A stretch of 64,000 nucleotides of DNA from Streptomyces cinerochromogenes (GCF_014648635.1 NZ_BMRM01000004.1:372001-436000); one strand, 5' to 3'; shown: positions 29,149-39,600, counted from the first letter of the stretch. The notes: generated by a model not told the origin, from the sequence alone. Program-made: numbers and translations.

Positions 29149-30678
29149 GTGCCACGTGGTGACGGTCGACTCAATCACGATCTGCTTCCCGGCGAGAAGG
29201 GCCCCCAGGACGCTTGCGGCGTCTTCGGCGTCTGGGCTCCGGGTGAAGAGGTCGCAAAGCTCACGTACTTCGGGCTCTACGCCCTCCAGCACCGGGGTCA
29301 GGAATCCGCGGGAATCGCGGTCAGCAACGGCTCCCAGATCCTCGTCTTCAAGGACATGGGCCTGGTCTCCCAGGTCTTCGACGAGACCTCGCTCGGTTCG
29401 CTCCAGGGTCACATCGCGGTCGGACACGCCCGCTACTCGACCACCGGTGCCTCCGTGTGGGAGAACGCCCAGCCGACGTTCCGTGCCACCGCGCACGGCT
29501 CGATCGCGCTCGGCCACAACGGCAACCTGGTCAACACGGCGCAGCTCGCCGAGATGGTCGCCGCACTCCCGAACGACAACAACAGCCGCTCCGCCCGGGT
29601 CGCGGCCACCAACGACACCGACCTGCTGACGGCCCTGCTGGCCGCGCAGGTCGACGAGGACGGGAAGCCGCTCACCATCGAGCAGGCGGCCCACCAGGTC
29701 CTCCCGAAGGTCCGGGGCGCCTTCTCCCTCGTCTTCATGGACGAGCACACCCTCTACGCCGGCCGTGACCCGCAGGGCATCCGTCCGCTGGTCCTGGGCC
29801 GCCTGGAGCGCGGCTGGGTGGTCGCCTCCGAGTCCGCCGCCCTCGACATCGTCGGCGCCAGCTTCGTCCGGGAGATCGAGCCGGGCGAGTTCATCGCCGT
29901 CGACGAGAACGGCCTGCGCAGCTCGCGATTCGCGGAAGCGAAGCCCAAGGGCTGTGTCTTCGAGTACGTGTACCTGGCCCGCCCGGACACCGACATCGCC
30001 GGCCGGAACGTGTACCTCTCCCGCGTGGAGATGGGCCGCCGACTGGCCAAGGAAGCGCCCGTAGAGGCCGATCTGGTCATAGCGACCCCGGAGTCCGGCA
30101 CCCCGGCCGCCATCGGTTACGCGGAGGCCTCCGGCATCCCGTTCGGCGCCGGCCTGGTGAAGAACGCCTACGTCGGCCGGACGTTCATCCAGCCCTCGCA
30201 GACCATCCGCCAGCTGGGCATCCGCCTGAAGCTGAACCCGCTGAAGGAAGTCATCAGGGGCAAGCGCCTGGTCGTCGTGGACGACTCGATCGTGCGCGGC
30301 AACACCCAGCGGGCCCTGGTCCGCATGCTCCGCGAGGCCGGCGCCGCCGAGGTCCACATCCGGATCTCCTCGCCGCCCGTGAAGTGGCCCTGTTTCTTCG
30401 GCATCGACTTCGCCACCCGCGCGGAACTGATCGCCAACGGCATGACCATCGAGGAGATCGGCACCAGCCTCGGCGCCGACTCGCTCGCCTACATCTCCCT
30501 CGACGGCATGATCGAGGCGACCACGATCGCCAAGCCGAACCTGTGCCGCGCCTGCTTCGACGGCGAGTACCCGATGGAGCTGCCGGACCCCGAGCTGCTC
30601 GGCAAGCAGCTCCTGGAGACCGAGCTGGCGGCCGGTCCGGCCGCGACCGCGGCGACCGACGCGATCCGCCGCCCGTAA
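29149..30678 (+). CDS. purF: Amidophosphoribosyltransferase
   Basis: First committed step of purine synthesis: PRPP + glutamine gives phosphoribosylamine. The protein has 509 residues. GTG 29149 gives a 22-residue propeptide; the nucleophile is C23 in DACGVFGVW after autoprocessing. Glutaminase motifs include HRGQESAG and GHARYSTTG. The PRPP loop reads VVVDDSIVRGNTQ. Cysteines in WPCFFGID and NLCRACFDG match the [4Fe-4S] class (B. subtilis type), so oxygen-sensitive turnover is likely. purM follows 32 bp downstream. Confidence 0.97.
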   Translation: MPRGDGRLNHDLLPGEKGPQDACGVFGVWAPGEEVAKLTYFGLYALQHRGQESAGIAVSNGSQILVFKDMGLVSQVFDETSLGSLQGHIAVGHARYSTTGASVWENAQPTFRATAHGSIALGHNGNLVNTAQLAEMVAALPNDNNSRSARVAATNDTDLLTALLAAQVDEDGKPLTIEQAAHQVLPKVRGAFSLVFMDEHTLYAGRDPQGIRPLVLGRLERGWVVASESAALDIVGASFVREIEPGEFIAVDENGLRSSRFAEAKPKGCVFEYVYLARPDTDIAGRNVYLSRVEMGRRLAKEAPVEADLVIATPESGTPAAIGYAEASGIPFGAGLVKNAYVGRTFIQPSQTIRQLGIRLKLNPLKEVIRGKRLVVVDDSIVRGNTQRALVRMLREAGAAEVHIRISSPPVKWPCFFGIDFATRAELIANGMTIEEIGTSLGADSLAYISLDGMIEATTIAKPNLCRACFDGEYPMELPDPELLGKQLLETELAAGPAATAATDAIRRP

Positions 30679-30710
30679 GTTCTGCCGTACGACACGAAAG
30701 TTCTCACCCC

Positions 30711-31778
30711 ATGTCTGAGACGACTGGTGCCAGCTACGCAGCCGCGGGCGTCGACATCGAAGCGGGAGACCGCGCCGTTGAACTGATGAAGGAGTGGGTG
30801 AAGAAGACCCAGCGCCCCGAGGTCCTCGGCGGCCTCGGCGGTTTCGCCGGGCTCTTCGACGCCTCCGCCCTCAAGCGCTACGAGCGCCCGCTGCTGGCCT
30901 CCGCCACCGACGGCGTCGGCACCAAGGTCGACATCGCACGCCGGATGGGTGTCTACGACACCATCGGCCACGACCTGGTCGCCATGGTCATGGACGACAT
31001 CGTGGTGTGCGGTGCCGAGCCACTGTTCATGACCGACTACATCTGCGTCGGCAAGGTTCACCCCGAGCGCGTCGCCGCCATCGTCAAGGGCATCGCGGAA
31101 GGCTGTGTGCTGGCCGGATGCGCCCTGGTGGGCGGTGAGACGGCCGAGCACCCGGGTCTGCTGGGCGAGGACGACTTCGACGTCGCCGGGGCCGGTACGG
31201 GCGTCGTGGAGGCCGACCGGCTGCTGGGCGCCGATCGCATCCGCACGGGTGACACCGTGATCGCCATGGCGGCCTCCGGGCTTCACTCCAACGGGTACTC
31301 CCTGGTCCGGCACGTCCTGCTGGACCGCGCCGGGATGGCCCTGGAGACGGAGGTCGCCGAACTGGGCCGCACCCTCGGTGAGGAGCTGCTGGAGCCCACC
31401 AAGATCTACTCGCTGGACTGCCTCGCGCTGACCCGCACCGCCGAGGTGCACGCCTTCAGCCACATCACCGGTGGCGGTCTCGCCGCCAACCTGGCCCGGG
31501 TGATCCCGGACGGTCTGCACGCCGTGGTCGACCGGTCCACCTGGACCCCGGGCGCGGTCTTCGACCTGGTCGGCAGGACCGGCAGCGTGGAGCGCCTGGA
31601 GCTGGAGAAGACCCTCAACATGGGCGTCGGCATGATCGCCATCGTCCCGGAGGAGTCGACCGAGGTGGCGCTCGCGACCCTGGCCGACCGCGGGGTCGAC
31701 GCGTGGGTCGCCGGTGAGATCACCGAGCGTGGCGAGAAGGCGACCGGTGCCGAGCTGGTGGGCGACTACGCGAGCTGA
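30711..31778 (+). CDS. purM: AIR synthetase (FGAM cyclo-ligase)
   Basis: ATP-dependent closure of the imidazole ring. The protein has 355 residues from ATG 30711. Hallmarks: AAAGVDIEAGDRAVELMK, SATDGVGTKVDIARRMG, DLVAMVMDDIVVCGAEPLF, GGETAEHPGL and SGLHSNGYSLVR. It is probably co-transcribed with purF. The visible Shine-Dalgarno is weak. A hairpin lies 30 bp after the stop. Confidence 0.97.
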   Translation: MSETTGASYAAAGVDIEAGDRAVELMKEWVKKTQRPEVLGGLGGFAGLFDASALKRYERPLLASATDGVGTKVDIARRMGVYDTIGHDLVAMVMDDIVVCGAEPLFMTDYICVGKVHPERVAAIVKGIAEGCVLAGCALVGGETAEHPGLLGEDDFDVAGAGTGVVEADRLLGADRIRTGDTVIAMAASGLHSNGYSLVRHVLLDRAGMALETEVAELGRTLGEELLEPTKIYSLDCLALTRTAEVHAFSHITGGGLAANLARVIPDGLHAVVDRSTWTPGAVFDLVGRTGSVERLELEKTLNMGVGMIAIVPEESTEVALATLADRGVDAWVAGEITERGEKATGAELVGDYAS

Positions 31779-31808
31779 GGTCCCGCGGACCGTGCGGACA
31801 GCACAGAA

Positions 31809-31837
31809 TCCGGTCGGTGGCAGTGCCACCGACCGGA
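31809..31837. terminator. Bidirectional hairpin between purM and the DUF3073 gene
   Basis: A 14-bp inverted repeat TCCGGTCGGTGGCA / TGCCACCGACCGGA with one central base. It lies between converging genes and can serve both. Confidence 0.7.
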
Positions 31838-31853
31838 ACTGGTCAATGCAAGG

Positions 31854-32105
31854 TCAAGCGCCGCGACGGTGCTGCTGAGGACCCTCGTCCTCGTCCTCGT
31901 CGTCGTCCCCATAGAGGTCGGCGTAGCGAGAGTACAGATCGTCGTCGTCATGCTCATCGTCCTCGAAGCGGTCACCGTTCGGTGACTGGTTCGATGTCGA
32001 TGCGCCCAGCTCCTCGGCCAGGCGTGAGAGGTCCGTCCCACCGCTGTTGTACTTCAGCTGGCGGGCGACCTTCGTCTGCTTGGCCTTGGCCCGGCCGCGC
32101 CCCAT
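31854..32105 (-). CDS. DUF3073 small basic/acidic protein
   Basis: An 83-residue protein that starts MGRGRAKAKQTKVARQLKY, highly basic, and ends in a strongly acidic Asp/Glu stretch with a DDLYSRYADLYGDDD core. This is the DUF3073 family, found across actinomycetes next to purM. The charge asymmetry suggests nucleic-acid binding or a disordered partner protein, but no function is established. Confidence 0.9.
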   Translation of the reverse strand: MGRGRAKAKQTKVARQLKYNSGGTDLSRLAEELGASTSNQSPNGDRFEDDEHDDDDLYSRYADLYGDDDEDEDEGPQQHRRGA

Positions 32106-32395
32106 GGCTCGACCCCCTCAACGACGGGGCTCGACGGCCCCAGAGTCTGACACGCGTTCATGATCTGGAACGGACTCTCCATGGAGAGGCCGGTCCGTAG
32201 GGCTTCCACGGTACCTGAGCCCGCGCCCATACGGTACGTCGCCCGCAGCACGCGCGTCTGCCCAGGACCTTCGAGGCGCCCTGTCCTCGCTGGTCAGTGG
32301 CGATTTTAACCACTTATCGGGGAACGACCCGCCGGTGGAAGTGAGAGTTCTCTCGAAGTTCCCGCCGACGGGTACCGCTCATGTGTGCGATCGGC

Positions 32396-33502
32396 TCAGC
32401 GCGCGGCGCGGCTCGCGCGGGCGTCGGCCATCCGCTGCTCGGCGATCCGGTCGGCCGCCGCGGCCGGCGGAATACCGTCTTCCTTCGCACGTGCGAATAT
32501 GGCCAGCGTGGTGTCGAAGATCCGCGCCGCCTTCGCCTTGCACCGGTCGAAGTCGAACCCGTGCAGCTCGTCGGCCACCTGGATCACCCCGCCCGCGTTC
32601 ACCACGTAGTCCGGCGCGTAGAGGATCCCGCGGTCGGCGAGGTCCTTCTCCACACCCGGGTGGGCCAGCTGGTTGTTGGCCGCACCGCACACCACCTTGG
32701 CGGTGAGCACCGGCACGGTGTCGTCGTTCAGGGCGCCGCCGAGGGCGCAGGGGGCGTAGATGTCCAGCCCCTCGACCCGGATCAGCGCCTCGGTGTCGGC
32801 GACCGCGGTGACGCCCGCGGGGTACTGCTCCAGGATCCGCTGGACGGCGTCCGTGCGGACGTCCGTGACGACGACCTCGGCGCCCTCCTCGCGCAGGTGG
32901 CGCACCAGGTGGTGGCCGACCTTGCCGACGCCGGCGATGCCGACCTTGCGGCCGCGCAGCGAGGGGTCGCCCCACAGGGTCTGCGCGGAGGCGCGCATGC
33001 CCTGGTAGACACCGAAGGCGGTGAGCACGGAGGAGTCGCCGGCGCCGCCGTTCTCGGGGGAGCGGCCGGTGGTCCAGCGGCACTCGCGGGCCACGACGTC
33101 CATGTCGGCGACGTACGTGCCGACGTCGCACGCGGTCACGTAGCGACCGCCGAGCGAGGCGACCATGCGGCCGTAGGCGAGCAGCAGCTCCTCGGTCTTG
33201 TCGCGCTCCGGGTCGCCGATGATCACGGCCTTGCCGCCGCCGTGGTCGAGGCCGGCCATGGCGTTCTTGTACGACATGCCGCGCGCGAGGTTGAGGGCGT
33301 CGGCGACGGCCTCGGCCTCGGTCGCGTACGGGTAGAAGCGCGTGCCGCCGAGGGCCGGGCCCAGGGCGGTGGAGTGGATGGCGATCACGGCCTTGAGGCC
33401 GCTGGCCCGGTCCTGACAGAGCACGACCTGCTCATGGCCGCCCTGGTCCGAGTGGAACAGGGTGTGCAGGACATCAGCAGGCGCGCCGGTTACGTCGGTC
33501 AC
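32396..33502 (-). CDS. vdh: Valine (branched-chain amino acid) dehydrogenase
   Basis: NAD-dependent oxidative deamination of valine, leucine and isoleucine, feeding acyl-CoA precursors. The protein has 368 residues from GTG 33502; AGGAG lies eight bases upstream. Glu/Leu/Phe/Val dehydrogenase signatures: [30 protein letters not shown] (K79 and catalytic K91), the Rossmann turn GIAGVGKVG and [11 protein letters not shown]. The N-terminus [19 protein letters not shown] matches Streptomyces Vdh as I remember it. A divergent gene starts about 200 bp away. Confidence 0.93.
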   Translation of the reverse strand: MTDVTGAPADVLHTLFHSDQGGHEQVVLCQDRASGLKAVIAIHSTALGPALGGTRFYPYATEAEAVADALNLARGMSYKNAMAGLDHGGGKAVIIGDPERDKTEELLLAYGRMVASLGGRYVTACDVGTYVADMDVVARECRWTTGRSPENGGAGDSSVLTAFGVYQGMRASAQTLWGDPSLRGRKVGIAGVGKVGHHLVRHLREEGAEVVVTDVRTDAVQRILEQYPAGVTAVADTEALIRVEGLDIYAPCALGGALNDDTVPVLTAKVVCGAANNQLAHPGVEKDLADRGILYAPDYVVNAGGVIQVADELHGFDFDRCKAKAARIFDTTLAIFARAKEDGIPPAAAADRIAEQRMADARASRAAR

Positions 33503-33703
33503 TGTGGTGACTCCTGTGTACATAGCGGCGAGTGGGGACGGTCCCCGTACGGGTGGCGGGGAGCCGTGGCATGAGCGTAGAGCCTCGGCCCACTCACCAT
33601 CCGCGCAGTGTTCAGGATCACTCTCCCGGGCCCGCTGCGCACGCATGAGCGTGGCACGATTTGCAGTGGTTTCGTGCCAGGTCCGATGGGGAGGGGAGCA
33701 GGC

Positions 33704-34546
33704 GTGCCGAAGGTGTCCTCCGTGGTCGTCCCCTATGCCGCCTACCTGCGGGTGTACGAGCCGCTGGGCGCTTTCCCCGAGCCGGAGCGCAGCCACTGGG
33801 CGCGCTACGCCCACCGCCCCGACCGCCCCTCCTATCAGGACGAACTGCGCCGCTCCCTGGCGGACTTGCTGCCCACCCCGCCGGTCGCGGTGCCGGTGCA
33901 CGAGAGCAGCGACGCCTTCGTGCTGGAGGTCGACGGGGTGGTCTGCGTGTGCCCCTGGCGGACCAGGCTGCGCGGCTGGCAGGCCCTGGACGAGCTGGCC
34001 GAGGAGCTGCCCCCGCCGGTGCTGGACGCGGTGCTGCCGCCGGTGGTGCGCCGCCAGGCCGCCCAGGACTACGAGCGCTGGCTCGCCCGCAACCCCGACG
34101 CCCGCCCGTGGATCCGCACGGCGACCTGGCAGGTGCCGCTGAACTGGTTCGTGCTGGTCTCGGACGAGGAGCGGCGGTACGACAAGGGGACCGCCGAGGT
34201 GCCCCCGGTGCTGCGCTACCGCACGCCGATGGTGCAGGCCCGGCGCCGGGTGGCGCGGGCGCTGCGCACGCTGCGGGACACCGTCGAGGAGGGGCCGCTG
34301 GTCGACGGCCTGACGGACGTCGGCCGCTGGCTGGAGGAGTTCCACCCGCGCGCGCTGGTGGAGCTGGACTACGGCGGTCTGGTGCACGTCCTGCCGGCGG
34401 GCGAGCTGGAGGGCGACCACTCGGCGGCGGACGTGGCGGCCGGCATCGAGGCGCTGCGGCGGGGGGACGGGACGGCCGCCGGGGAGGCGTACGGGCGGCT
34501 GGTGGAGCGGTGGCGCGCGGTGCGGGACAGACGTTCGGCGAACTGA
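33704..34546 (+). CDS. Conserved actinobacterial protein of unknown function
   Basis: A 280-residue soluble protein from GTG 33704, with GGGGAGGGGAG nine bases upstream. It contains conserved aromatic/arginine patterns ([38 protein letters not shown]) and a C-terminal segment [19 protein letters not shown]. No recognised domain, signal or membrane segment. It lies between vdh and bldC as in S. coelicolor, from memory. A perfect 14-bp palindrome starts at the base after its stop. Confidence 0.75.
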   Translation: MPKVSSVVVPYAAYLRVYEPLGAFPEPERSHWARYAHRPDRPSYQDELRRSLADLLPTPPVAVPVHESSDAFVLEVDGVVCVCPWRTRLRGWQALDELAEELPPPVLDAVLPPVVRRQAAQDYERWLARNPDARPWIRTATWQVPLNWFVLVSDEERRYDKGTAEVPPVLRYRTPMVQARRRVARALRTLRDTVEEGPLVDGLTDVGRWLEEFHPRALVELDYGGLVHVLPAGELEGDHSAADVAAGIEALRRGDGTAAGEAYGRLVERWRAVRDRRSAN

Positions 34547-34560
34547 GTGACGTACGTCAC
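34547..34560. promoter_or_regulatory. 14-bp perfect palindrome GTGACGTACGTCAC
   Basis: It sits immediately after the upstream stop at the left edge of the 518-bp region before bldC. The related, less symmetric GAACGACGTACGTTC lies at 34575-34589 and abuts a TCTACTCGCTTAGA element (34589-34602) that recurs upstream of purS. Their clustering suggests operator sites for a regulator of bldC or of the small ORF in its leader. Confidence 0.4.
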
Positions 34561-34790
34561 GGTCAAAACCGCCCCGAACGACGTACGTTCTACTCGCTTA
34601 GACCACCTGACGGGATGTTGGTCCCGATCTGGACTTTTGTCTCAAGGGTGATGGATGGCACTTACCCGGCCCTTGCGCCTCTTGCCATCCCTCGTGCCAA
34701 AATAGGACAAGGAGTCCGGGGAGGGCTCCGTCCGTCCAACTGTGTTCCATCATGGGCGGATTCTCAGCATTGCACGCTTTGGGGGGTCTG

Positions 34791-34931
34791 GTGACTCCTG
34801 ATCGTCCTGTGACTGATCGTCACAGTGGCGTGACTGTCCGCTATGGCATGGTCCATCGGCTTCCGTCGCTGATGAACACCTGGGAGGGCAATTCCATCGG
34901 TTTGGCCGACCGGGCTGGACAGATGGTGTAG
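34791..34931 (+). CDS. Possible 46-residue leader peptide/small protein upstream of bldC
   Basis: GTG 34791 follows GGGGGG five bases upstream and opens a 46-residue frame (VTPDRPVTDRHSGVTVRYG ... RAGQMV) ending at TAG 34931, 133 bp before bldC. Third positions are unusually AT-rich for this genome, which argues against an ordinary gene. The good ribosome site and the position in a long leader argue for a small protein or regulatory uORF. Neither interpretation is secure. Confidence 0.35.
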   Translation: MTPDRPVTDRHSGVTVRYGMVHRLPSLMNTWEGNSIGLADRAGQMV

Positions 34932-35064
34932 TTGTAGTGCCGAGGACAAGCCGTTCGTCCTATAACCGACTCGACTCGCGTCCGCCATTTCGGGCAACGC
35001 GGGTCAAGGTGCAGAATTTAGAGGAAAGAACCGAGAAGGTTCGGTTCTCCCGAGGAGGCCGCTC

Positions 35065-35271
35065 ATGACCGCTCGCACCCCTGATGCCGAGCCGCTGCTG
35101 ACCCCGGCTGAGGTCGCCACCATGTTCCGCGTCGACCCGAAGACGGTCACGCGGTGGGCGAAGGCCGGCAAGCTCACGTCCATCCGCACGCTCGGCGGGC
35201 ACCGCCGCTACCGCGAGGCCGAGGTTCGCGCTCTGCTCGCGGGCATCCCGCAGCAGCGCAGCGAGGCCTGA
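35065..35271 (+). CDS. bldC: Developmental regulator BldC
   Basis: A 68-residue MerR-like DNA-binding protein needed for normal timing of aerial development and antibiotic production in Streptomyces. It is a single winged helix: LLTPAEVATMFRVDPKTVTRW is the HTH and KAGKLTSIRTLGGHRRYRE is the wing. It has no effector or coiled-coil domain and binds DNA cooperatively as head-to-tail oligomers on direct repeats. ATG 35065 has CGAGGAGG seven bases upstream. The 518-bp upstream region and strong terminator make it monocistronic. Confidence 0.97.
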   Translation: MTARTPDAEPLLTPAEVATMFRVDPKTVTRWAKAGKLTSIRTLGGHRRYREAEVRALLAGIPQQRSEA

Positions 35272-35419
35272 ACAACTCCATAACCGGGCAAGACGGTCGA
35301 TCCCCCAATCGGCCGAGGCGCCCGGAACGCTAGCTCCAAGCGACGCGGGACCTGCCCCAACAGGCCCCTCGCCCAGGCCGAAGAGAACGTCATAGGCAAG
35401 CGACACAGGGTGCGTCGTC

Positions 35420-35459
35420 GATCGCGCTGGACTCCGCCGGGTCCAGCGCGATCTTTTTT
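35420..35459 (+). terminator. Intrinsic terminator downstream of bldC
   Basis: A 13-bp perfect stem (GATCGCGCTGGAC / GTCCAGCGCGATC), 8-nt loop and TTTTTT. It is the most classical rho-independent terminator in the window. The 150 bases between bldC and this hairpin hold no gene I can see; neither does 35460-35643. Confidence 0.93.
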
Positions 35460-35643
35460 GTGTGCCTGCTTGTCGGAGTCTGGGGAGGCCTGTCGGAACG
35501 GCTGTGAGCGAGCCGTGGGACCGGTGCAATTGCACATATTAAATTGACCCGTTGTATGACAGGGTTAAGTTCCGCAGTTTTAAAAACTCATGCGGTGACT
35601 CCCGTCACACGCCCCGACGCTTGTTGCCTGCGGCCCGTGTGGG

Positions 35644-35862
35644 CTAGGGAGTTGGGGCGGCGGAGTCGCACGCGGCCTCCCGGCGGCCGCTCTCCTCGCC
35701 GGCGTCCCGCTCGCCCTCCTGGTCCTGCGGTCCGGCGTCCATCGCCAGCCGCAGCAGGCGGTGACAGATGGGGCAGTGGCGGGTGAGATGCCGGTAGGAC
35801 GAGGCGGCCGACAGATGCGCCCTCAGAAGCGCCCGCGTCTCATGCCTGACCGATGCCGTCAT
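35644..35862 (-). CDS. Small CPIC-motif protein (DUF6274-like)
   Basis: A 72-residue protein. The N-terminal half is conserved-looking (TRALLRAHLSAASSYRHLTR, then HCPICHRLLRLAM), where a C-x-x-C plus nearby histidines could bind zinc. The C-terminal half is acidic low complexity. The CPIC pattern resembles the Streptomyces DUF6274 family, by memory. Function unknown. Confidence 0.6.
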   Translation of the reverse strand: MTASVRHETRALLRAHLSAASSYRHLTRHCPICHRLLRLAMDAGPQDQEGERDAGEESGRREAACDSAAPTP

Positions 35863-36083
35863 ACGCCACCCCCAGGGTCCCCACGGGAGGAACGAGCTCT
35901 GCTCCCTGGGTACCGAGGGAATGTGACGCCGTCAAGACCGCGCGGGGCTCCGCCGGTTCGGCGGCGCCGTCAGCCACCGGCACCCGGACCGGCCCCCTGG
36001 GCCTGCGCGCCAGCCCCGCCCTCGCCCCTGCCGGGCCTCGCCCCCGAACGCCGGACGGTCGGTTTCACGCCGTTCACGGACAC

Positions 36084-36523
36084 GACTGAGGCCCGTCGTC
36101 CTTGTCGGATGACGGGCCTCAGTGGTGATGCGGTCCTGACGGGATTTGCTGTGTTTGATTGCGGCTCCGCCGCGGGCGCGGCCTCCGCCGTCACCGGGGG
36201 CGGGGCATGACTGAGGCCCGTCGTCCTTGTCGGATGACGGGCCTCGATCGCGATGCGGTCCTGACGGGATTTGCTGTGTTTGATTGCGGCTCCGCCGCGG
36301 GCGCGGCCTCCGCCGTCGCCGGGGGCGGGACATGGCTGAGGCCCGTCGTCCTTGTCGGATGACGGGCCTCGATCGCGATGCGGTCCTGACGGGATTTGCT
36401 GTGTTTGATTGCGGCTCCGCCGCGGGCGCGGCCTCCCCCGTCACCGGGGGCGGGACATGACTGAGGCCCGTCGTCCTTGTCGGATGACGGGCCTCAGTCG
36501 CGATGCGGTCCTGACGGGATTTG
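36084..36523. repeat. Tandem 125-bp repeats built from tRNA-Asp 3' end and its terminator
   Basis: Units start at 36084, 36209 and 36334, each 125 bp and nearly identical; a fourth, starting at 36459, runs into the intact tRNA-Asp. Each unit holds a hairpin (GACTGAGGCCCGTCGTCC pairing with GGATGACGGGCCTCAGTC, one G-U pair). Then, 47 bases from the unit start, comes an exact 18-base copy of the tRNA-Asp 3' end (as at 36506-36523), followed by about 60 bp of GC-rich filler. On the minus strand the tRNA is followed by four terminators in series. The 35863-36083 stretch holds no gene I can support. Confidence 0.9.
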
Positions 36524-36580
36524 AACCCGCGGCCTCCACCTTGACAGGGTGGCGAGCACTCCAAACTGCTCCACAGGACC
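36506..36580 (-). tRNA. tRNA-Asp (GTC), copy 1
   Basis: A 75-nt tRNA with acceptor GGTCCTG/CAGGACC, discriminator G, anticodon loop CTGTCAA and T-loop GTTCAAATC. It is the same gene sequence as at 44838-44912. Its 3' end is copied three times in the adjacent tandem array. Confidence 0.95.
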
Positions 36581-36674
36581 TGGTTTCGCGGCGCTTGGTT
36601 GTGCGTTGCGCTGCGAGAAGAGACTTTACATGAGGTGCGGGGTCTGGTCGAACTCACCCTCTGTGCGGGGGCGG

Positions 36675-39600
36675 TTACGGGACAGCCGCGTCGATCGCCT
36701 TCACGATGCGCTTGTCCGAGACGGGGTACGCCGTGCCCAGCGCGTGGGCGAAGTAGCTGACCCGGAGCTCCTCGATCATCCAGCGGATGTCCAGGACCTG
36801 CTGCGGCACCGGCCGGCCCTGCGGGAGCTGTTCCAGGAGCCAGGCGTACTCGTCCTGCATCTCATGGACCTTCTCCATGCGCGTCGTGTCCCGCTGGACG
36901 TTCGTCGGCATCTGCTGCAGCCGGCGGTCCGCGGCCACCAGGTAGCGCATGACGTCGGGCAGCCGCCGTATGCCCGCCCACGTCACGAAACCGGGCTTCA
37001 CGAGGGCGTCCAGCTGCTTGCGGACGTCCGTCAGGTTCGCGAGCAGCGCGGGGCTGCCGACGGCCTTCAGGCGGCGCTCACAGGCCTGCCAGGCCGCGAG
37101 GACCTGCTGCACCTGGGCGACCGTACGGACCGTGGTGTCCACGATCTCCGCGCGCACCTTGTCGTACAGCTTCCGGTACGACTCCTCGTCCCACACCGGC
37201 CCGCCGAAGTCCGCGATCAGCTTGTCCGCCGCGGCCATCGCGCAGTCGTCGAACAGTGCCTGGATCGAGCCGTGCGGATTGGCGGAGAGGGCGAGCTTCT
37301 GGGCGTTCGTCAGCTTCTCGGACGCGAACTTCGCCGGGTTCACCGGGATGTTCCGCAGGATCAGACGGCGGGTGCCCTTCCACATGGCCTCCGCCTGCTC
37401 CGCCTCCGTGTCGAAGAGGCGCACCGAGACCGTGTCGCCGTCGTCCACCAGCGCCGGGTACGCCTTGACCGGCTGGCCGGCCCGGCGCGTCTCGAAGACC
37501 CGGGTGAGCGAGCCGATCGTCCAGTCCGTCAGGCCCGTGCGCTCCAGGGACTCGCCGCCCTCGCGGGAGGCGGTCGCCGCCGCGGCCTGGGAGAGGGCCT
37601 TGCGCGCCTTCGGCTTCAGGCGCAGCTTCAGTGCCTCGAGGTCCTTGTCCTCGGCCAGCTTCCGGCGTCGCTCGTCGACGATCCGGAAGGTGATCTTGAG
37701 GTGGTCGGGGACCTTCGCCCAGTCGAAGTCCTCCGCCTCGAACGGCACGCCGACCATCCGCTTCAGCTCGCGGGCCATCGTCACCGTCAGCGGCTCCTGC
37801 AGGGGCACCGCCTTCTCCAGGAAGGCCTTCGCGTAGTTCGGCGCGGGGACGTAGTTGCGGCGGATCGGCTTCGGCAGGGAGCGGATCAGCTCCGTCACCA
37901 CCTCCTCGCGCAGGCCCGGGATCTGCCAGTCGAAGCCCTCGTCCGTGACCTGGTTGAGGACCTGGAGCGGGATGTGGACCGTCACACCGTCGGCGTCCGC
38001 GCCCGGCTCGAACTGGTACGTCACCCGGAACGTGAGCTGCCCCTGTCGCCAGCTGTCGGGATAGTCGGCCTTGGTGACCGCCTCCGCCGACTCCCGGATG
38101 AGCATCTCCCGCTCGAAGTCCAGGAAGTCCGGCTGCTCGTGCCGCTTCCGCTTCCACCAGGAGTCGAAGTGCGCGCCGGAGACGACGTGTTCGGGTACCC
38201 GCTGGTCGTAGAAGTCGAACAGCGTCTCGTCGTCGACCACGATGTCCCGGCGCCGGGCGCGGTGCTCCAGCTCCTCGACCTCGCTGAGCAGCTTCCGGTT
38301 GTCGGCGAAGAACTTGTGGTGCGTGCGCCAGTCGCCCTCCACCAGCGCGTTGCGGATGAACAGCTCGCGACTCGTCTCCGGGTCGATCCGGCCGTAGTTC
38401 ACCTTCCGCTGGGCGACGATCGGGACGCCGTACAGCGTCACCTTCTCGTACGCCATCACGGCCGCCTGGTCCTTCTCCCAGTGCGGTTCGCTGTACGTCC
38501 GCTTGAGCAGGTGCCCGGCCAGCGGCTCGACCCACTCCGGCTCGATCCTGGCGTTGACCCGCGCCCAGAGGCGGCTCGTCTCCACCAGTTCCGCCGACAT
38601 CACGAACTTCGGCTGCTTCCTGAACAGCGCCGAGCCCGGGAAGATCGCGAACTTGGCGTTGCGGGCGCCCAGGTACTCGTTCTTGTTGCCGTCCTTCACG
38701 TCCTTCATCCCGATGTGGGAGAGCAGGCCGGCGAGGAGGGAGACGTGGACGCGGTCGGCGGGGGCGTCGTCCTCGTTGAGGTGGATGCCCATCTGCTTGG
38801 CGACCGTCCGCAGCTGGGTGTAGATGTCCTGCCACTCGCGGATGCGCAGGAAGTTCAGGTACTCCTGCTTGCACATCCGGCGGAAGGACGACGAGCCGCG
38901 CTCCTTCTGCTGTTCGCGGATGTAACGCCACAGGTTGAGGTAGGCGAGGAAGTCGCTGCTCTCGTCCTTGAAGCGGGCGTGCTGCTGGTCGGCCTGCGCC
39001 TGCTTCTCGGCGGGGCGCTCGCGCGGGTCCTGGATGGACAGCGCGGCGGCGATGACCATGACCTCGCGGACGCAGCCGTTCTTGTCGGCCTCCAGGACCA
39101 TCCGGGCCAGCCGGGGGTCGACGGGCAGCTGGGCGAGCTTGCGGCCGGTGTCGGTGAGGCGCTTGCGCGGGTCCTTCTGGGCCGGGTCCAGCGCGCCCAG
39201 CTCCTGGAGGAGCTGCACGCCGTCGCGGATGTTGCGGTGGTCCGGCGGGTCGATGAAGGGGAACTTCTCGATGTCGCCGAGGCCGGCCGCGGTCATCTGC
39301 AGGATGACGGAGGCCAGGTTCGTACGGAGGATCTCCGCGTCCGTGAACTCCGGCCGGGCGAGGAAGTCCTCCTCGGCGTACAGGCGGATGCAGATGCCGT
39401 CGGACGTACGGCCGCAGCGGCCCTTGCGCTGGTTGGCGCTGGCCTGCGAGACCGGCTCGATCGGCAGGCGCTGCACCTTCGTGCGGTGGCTGTAGCGGCT
39501 GATGCGGGCGAAGCCGGGGTCGATGACGTACTTGATGCCCGGGACGGTCAGCGAGGTCTCGGCGACGTTGGTCGCCAGAACGATCCTGCGCCCGGTGTGC

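Noticed and set aside
28959..29174. 71-codon minus-strand frame between the META lipoprotein gene and purF
   Set aside because: It overlaps the purF start, has no ribosome site or recognisable motif, and the gap more simply holds the purF promoter.
34575..34589. LexA/SOS box near bldC
   Set aside because: GAAC and GTTC are separated by seven bases, while actinobacterial LexA sites use four.
36084..36505. Tandem repeats considered as a CRISPR array
   Set aside because: Units are 125 bp, nearly identical throughout, and have no variable spacers or cas genes nearby.
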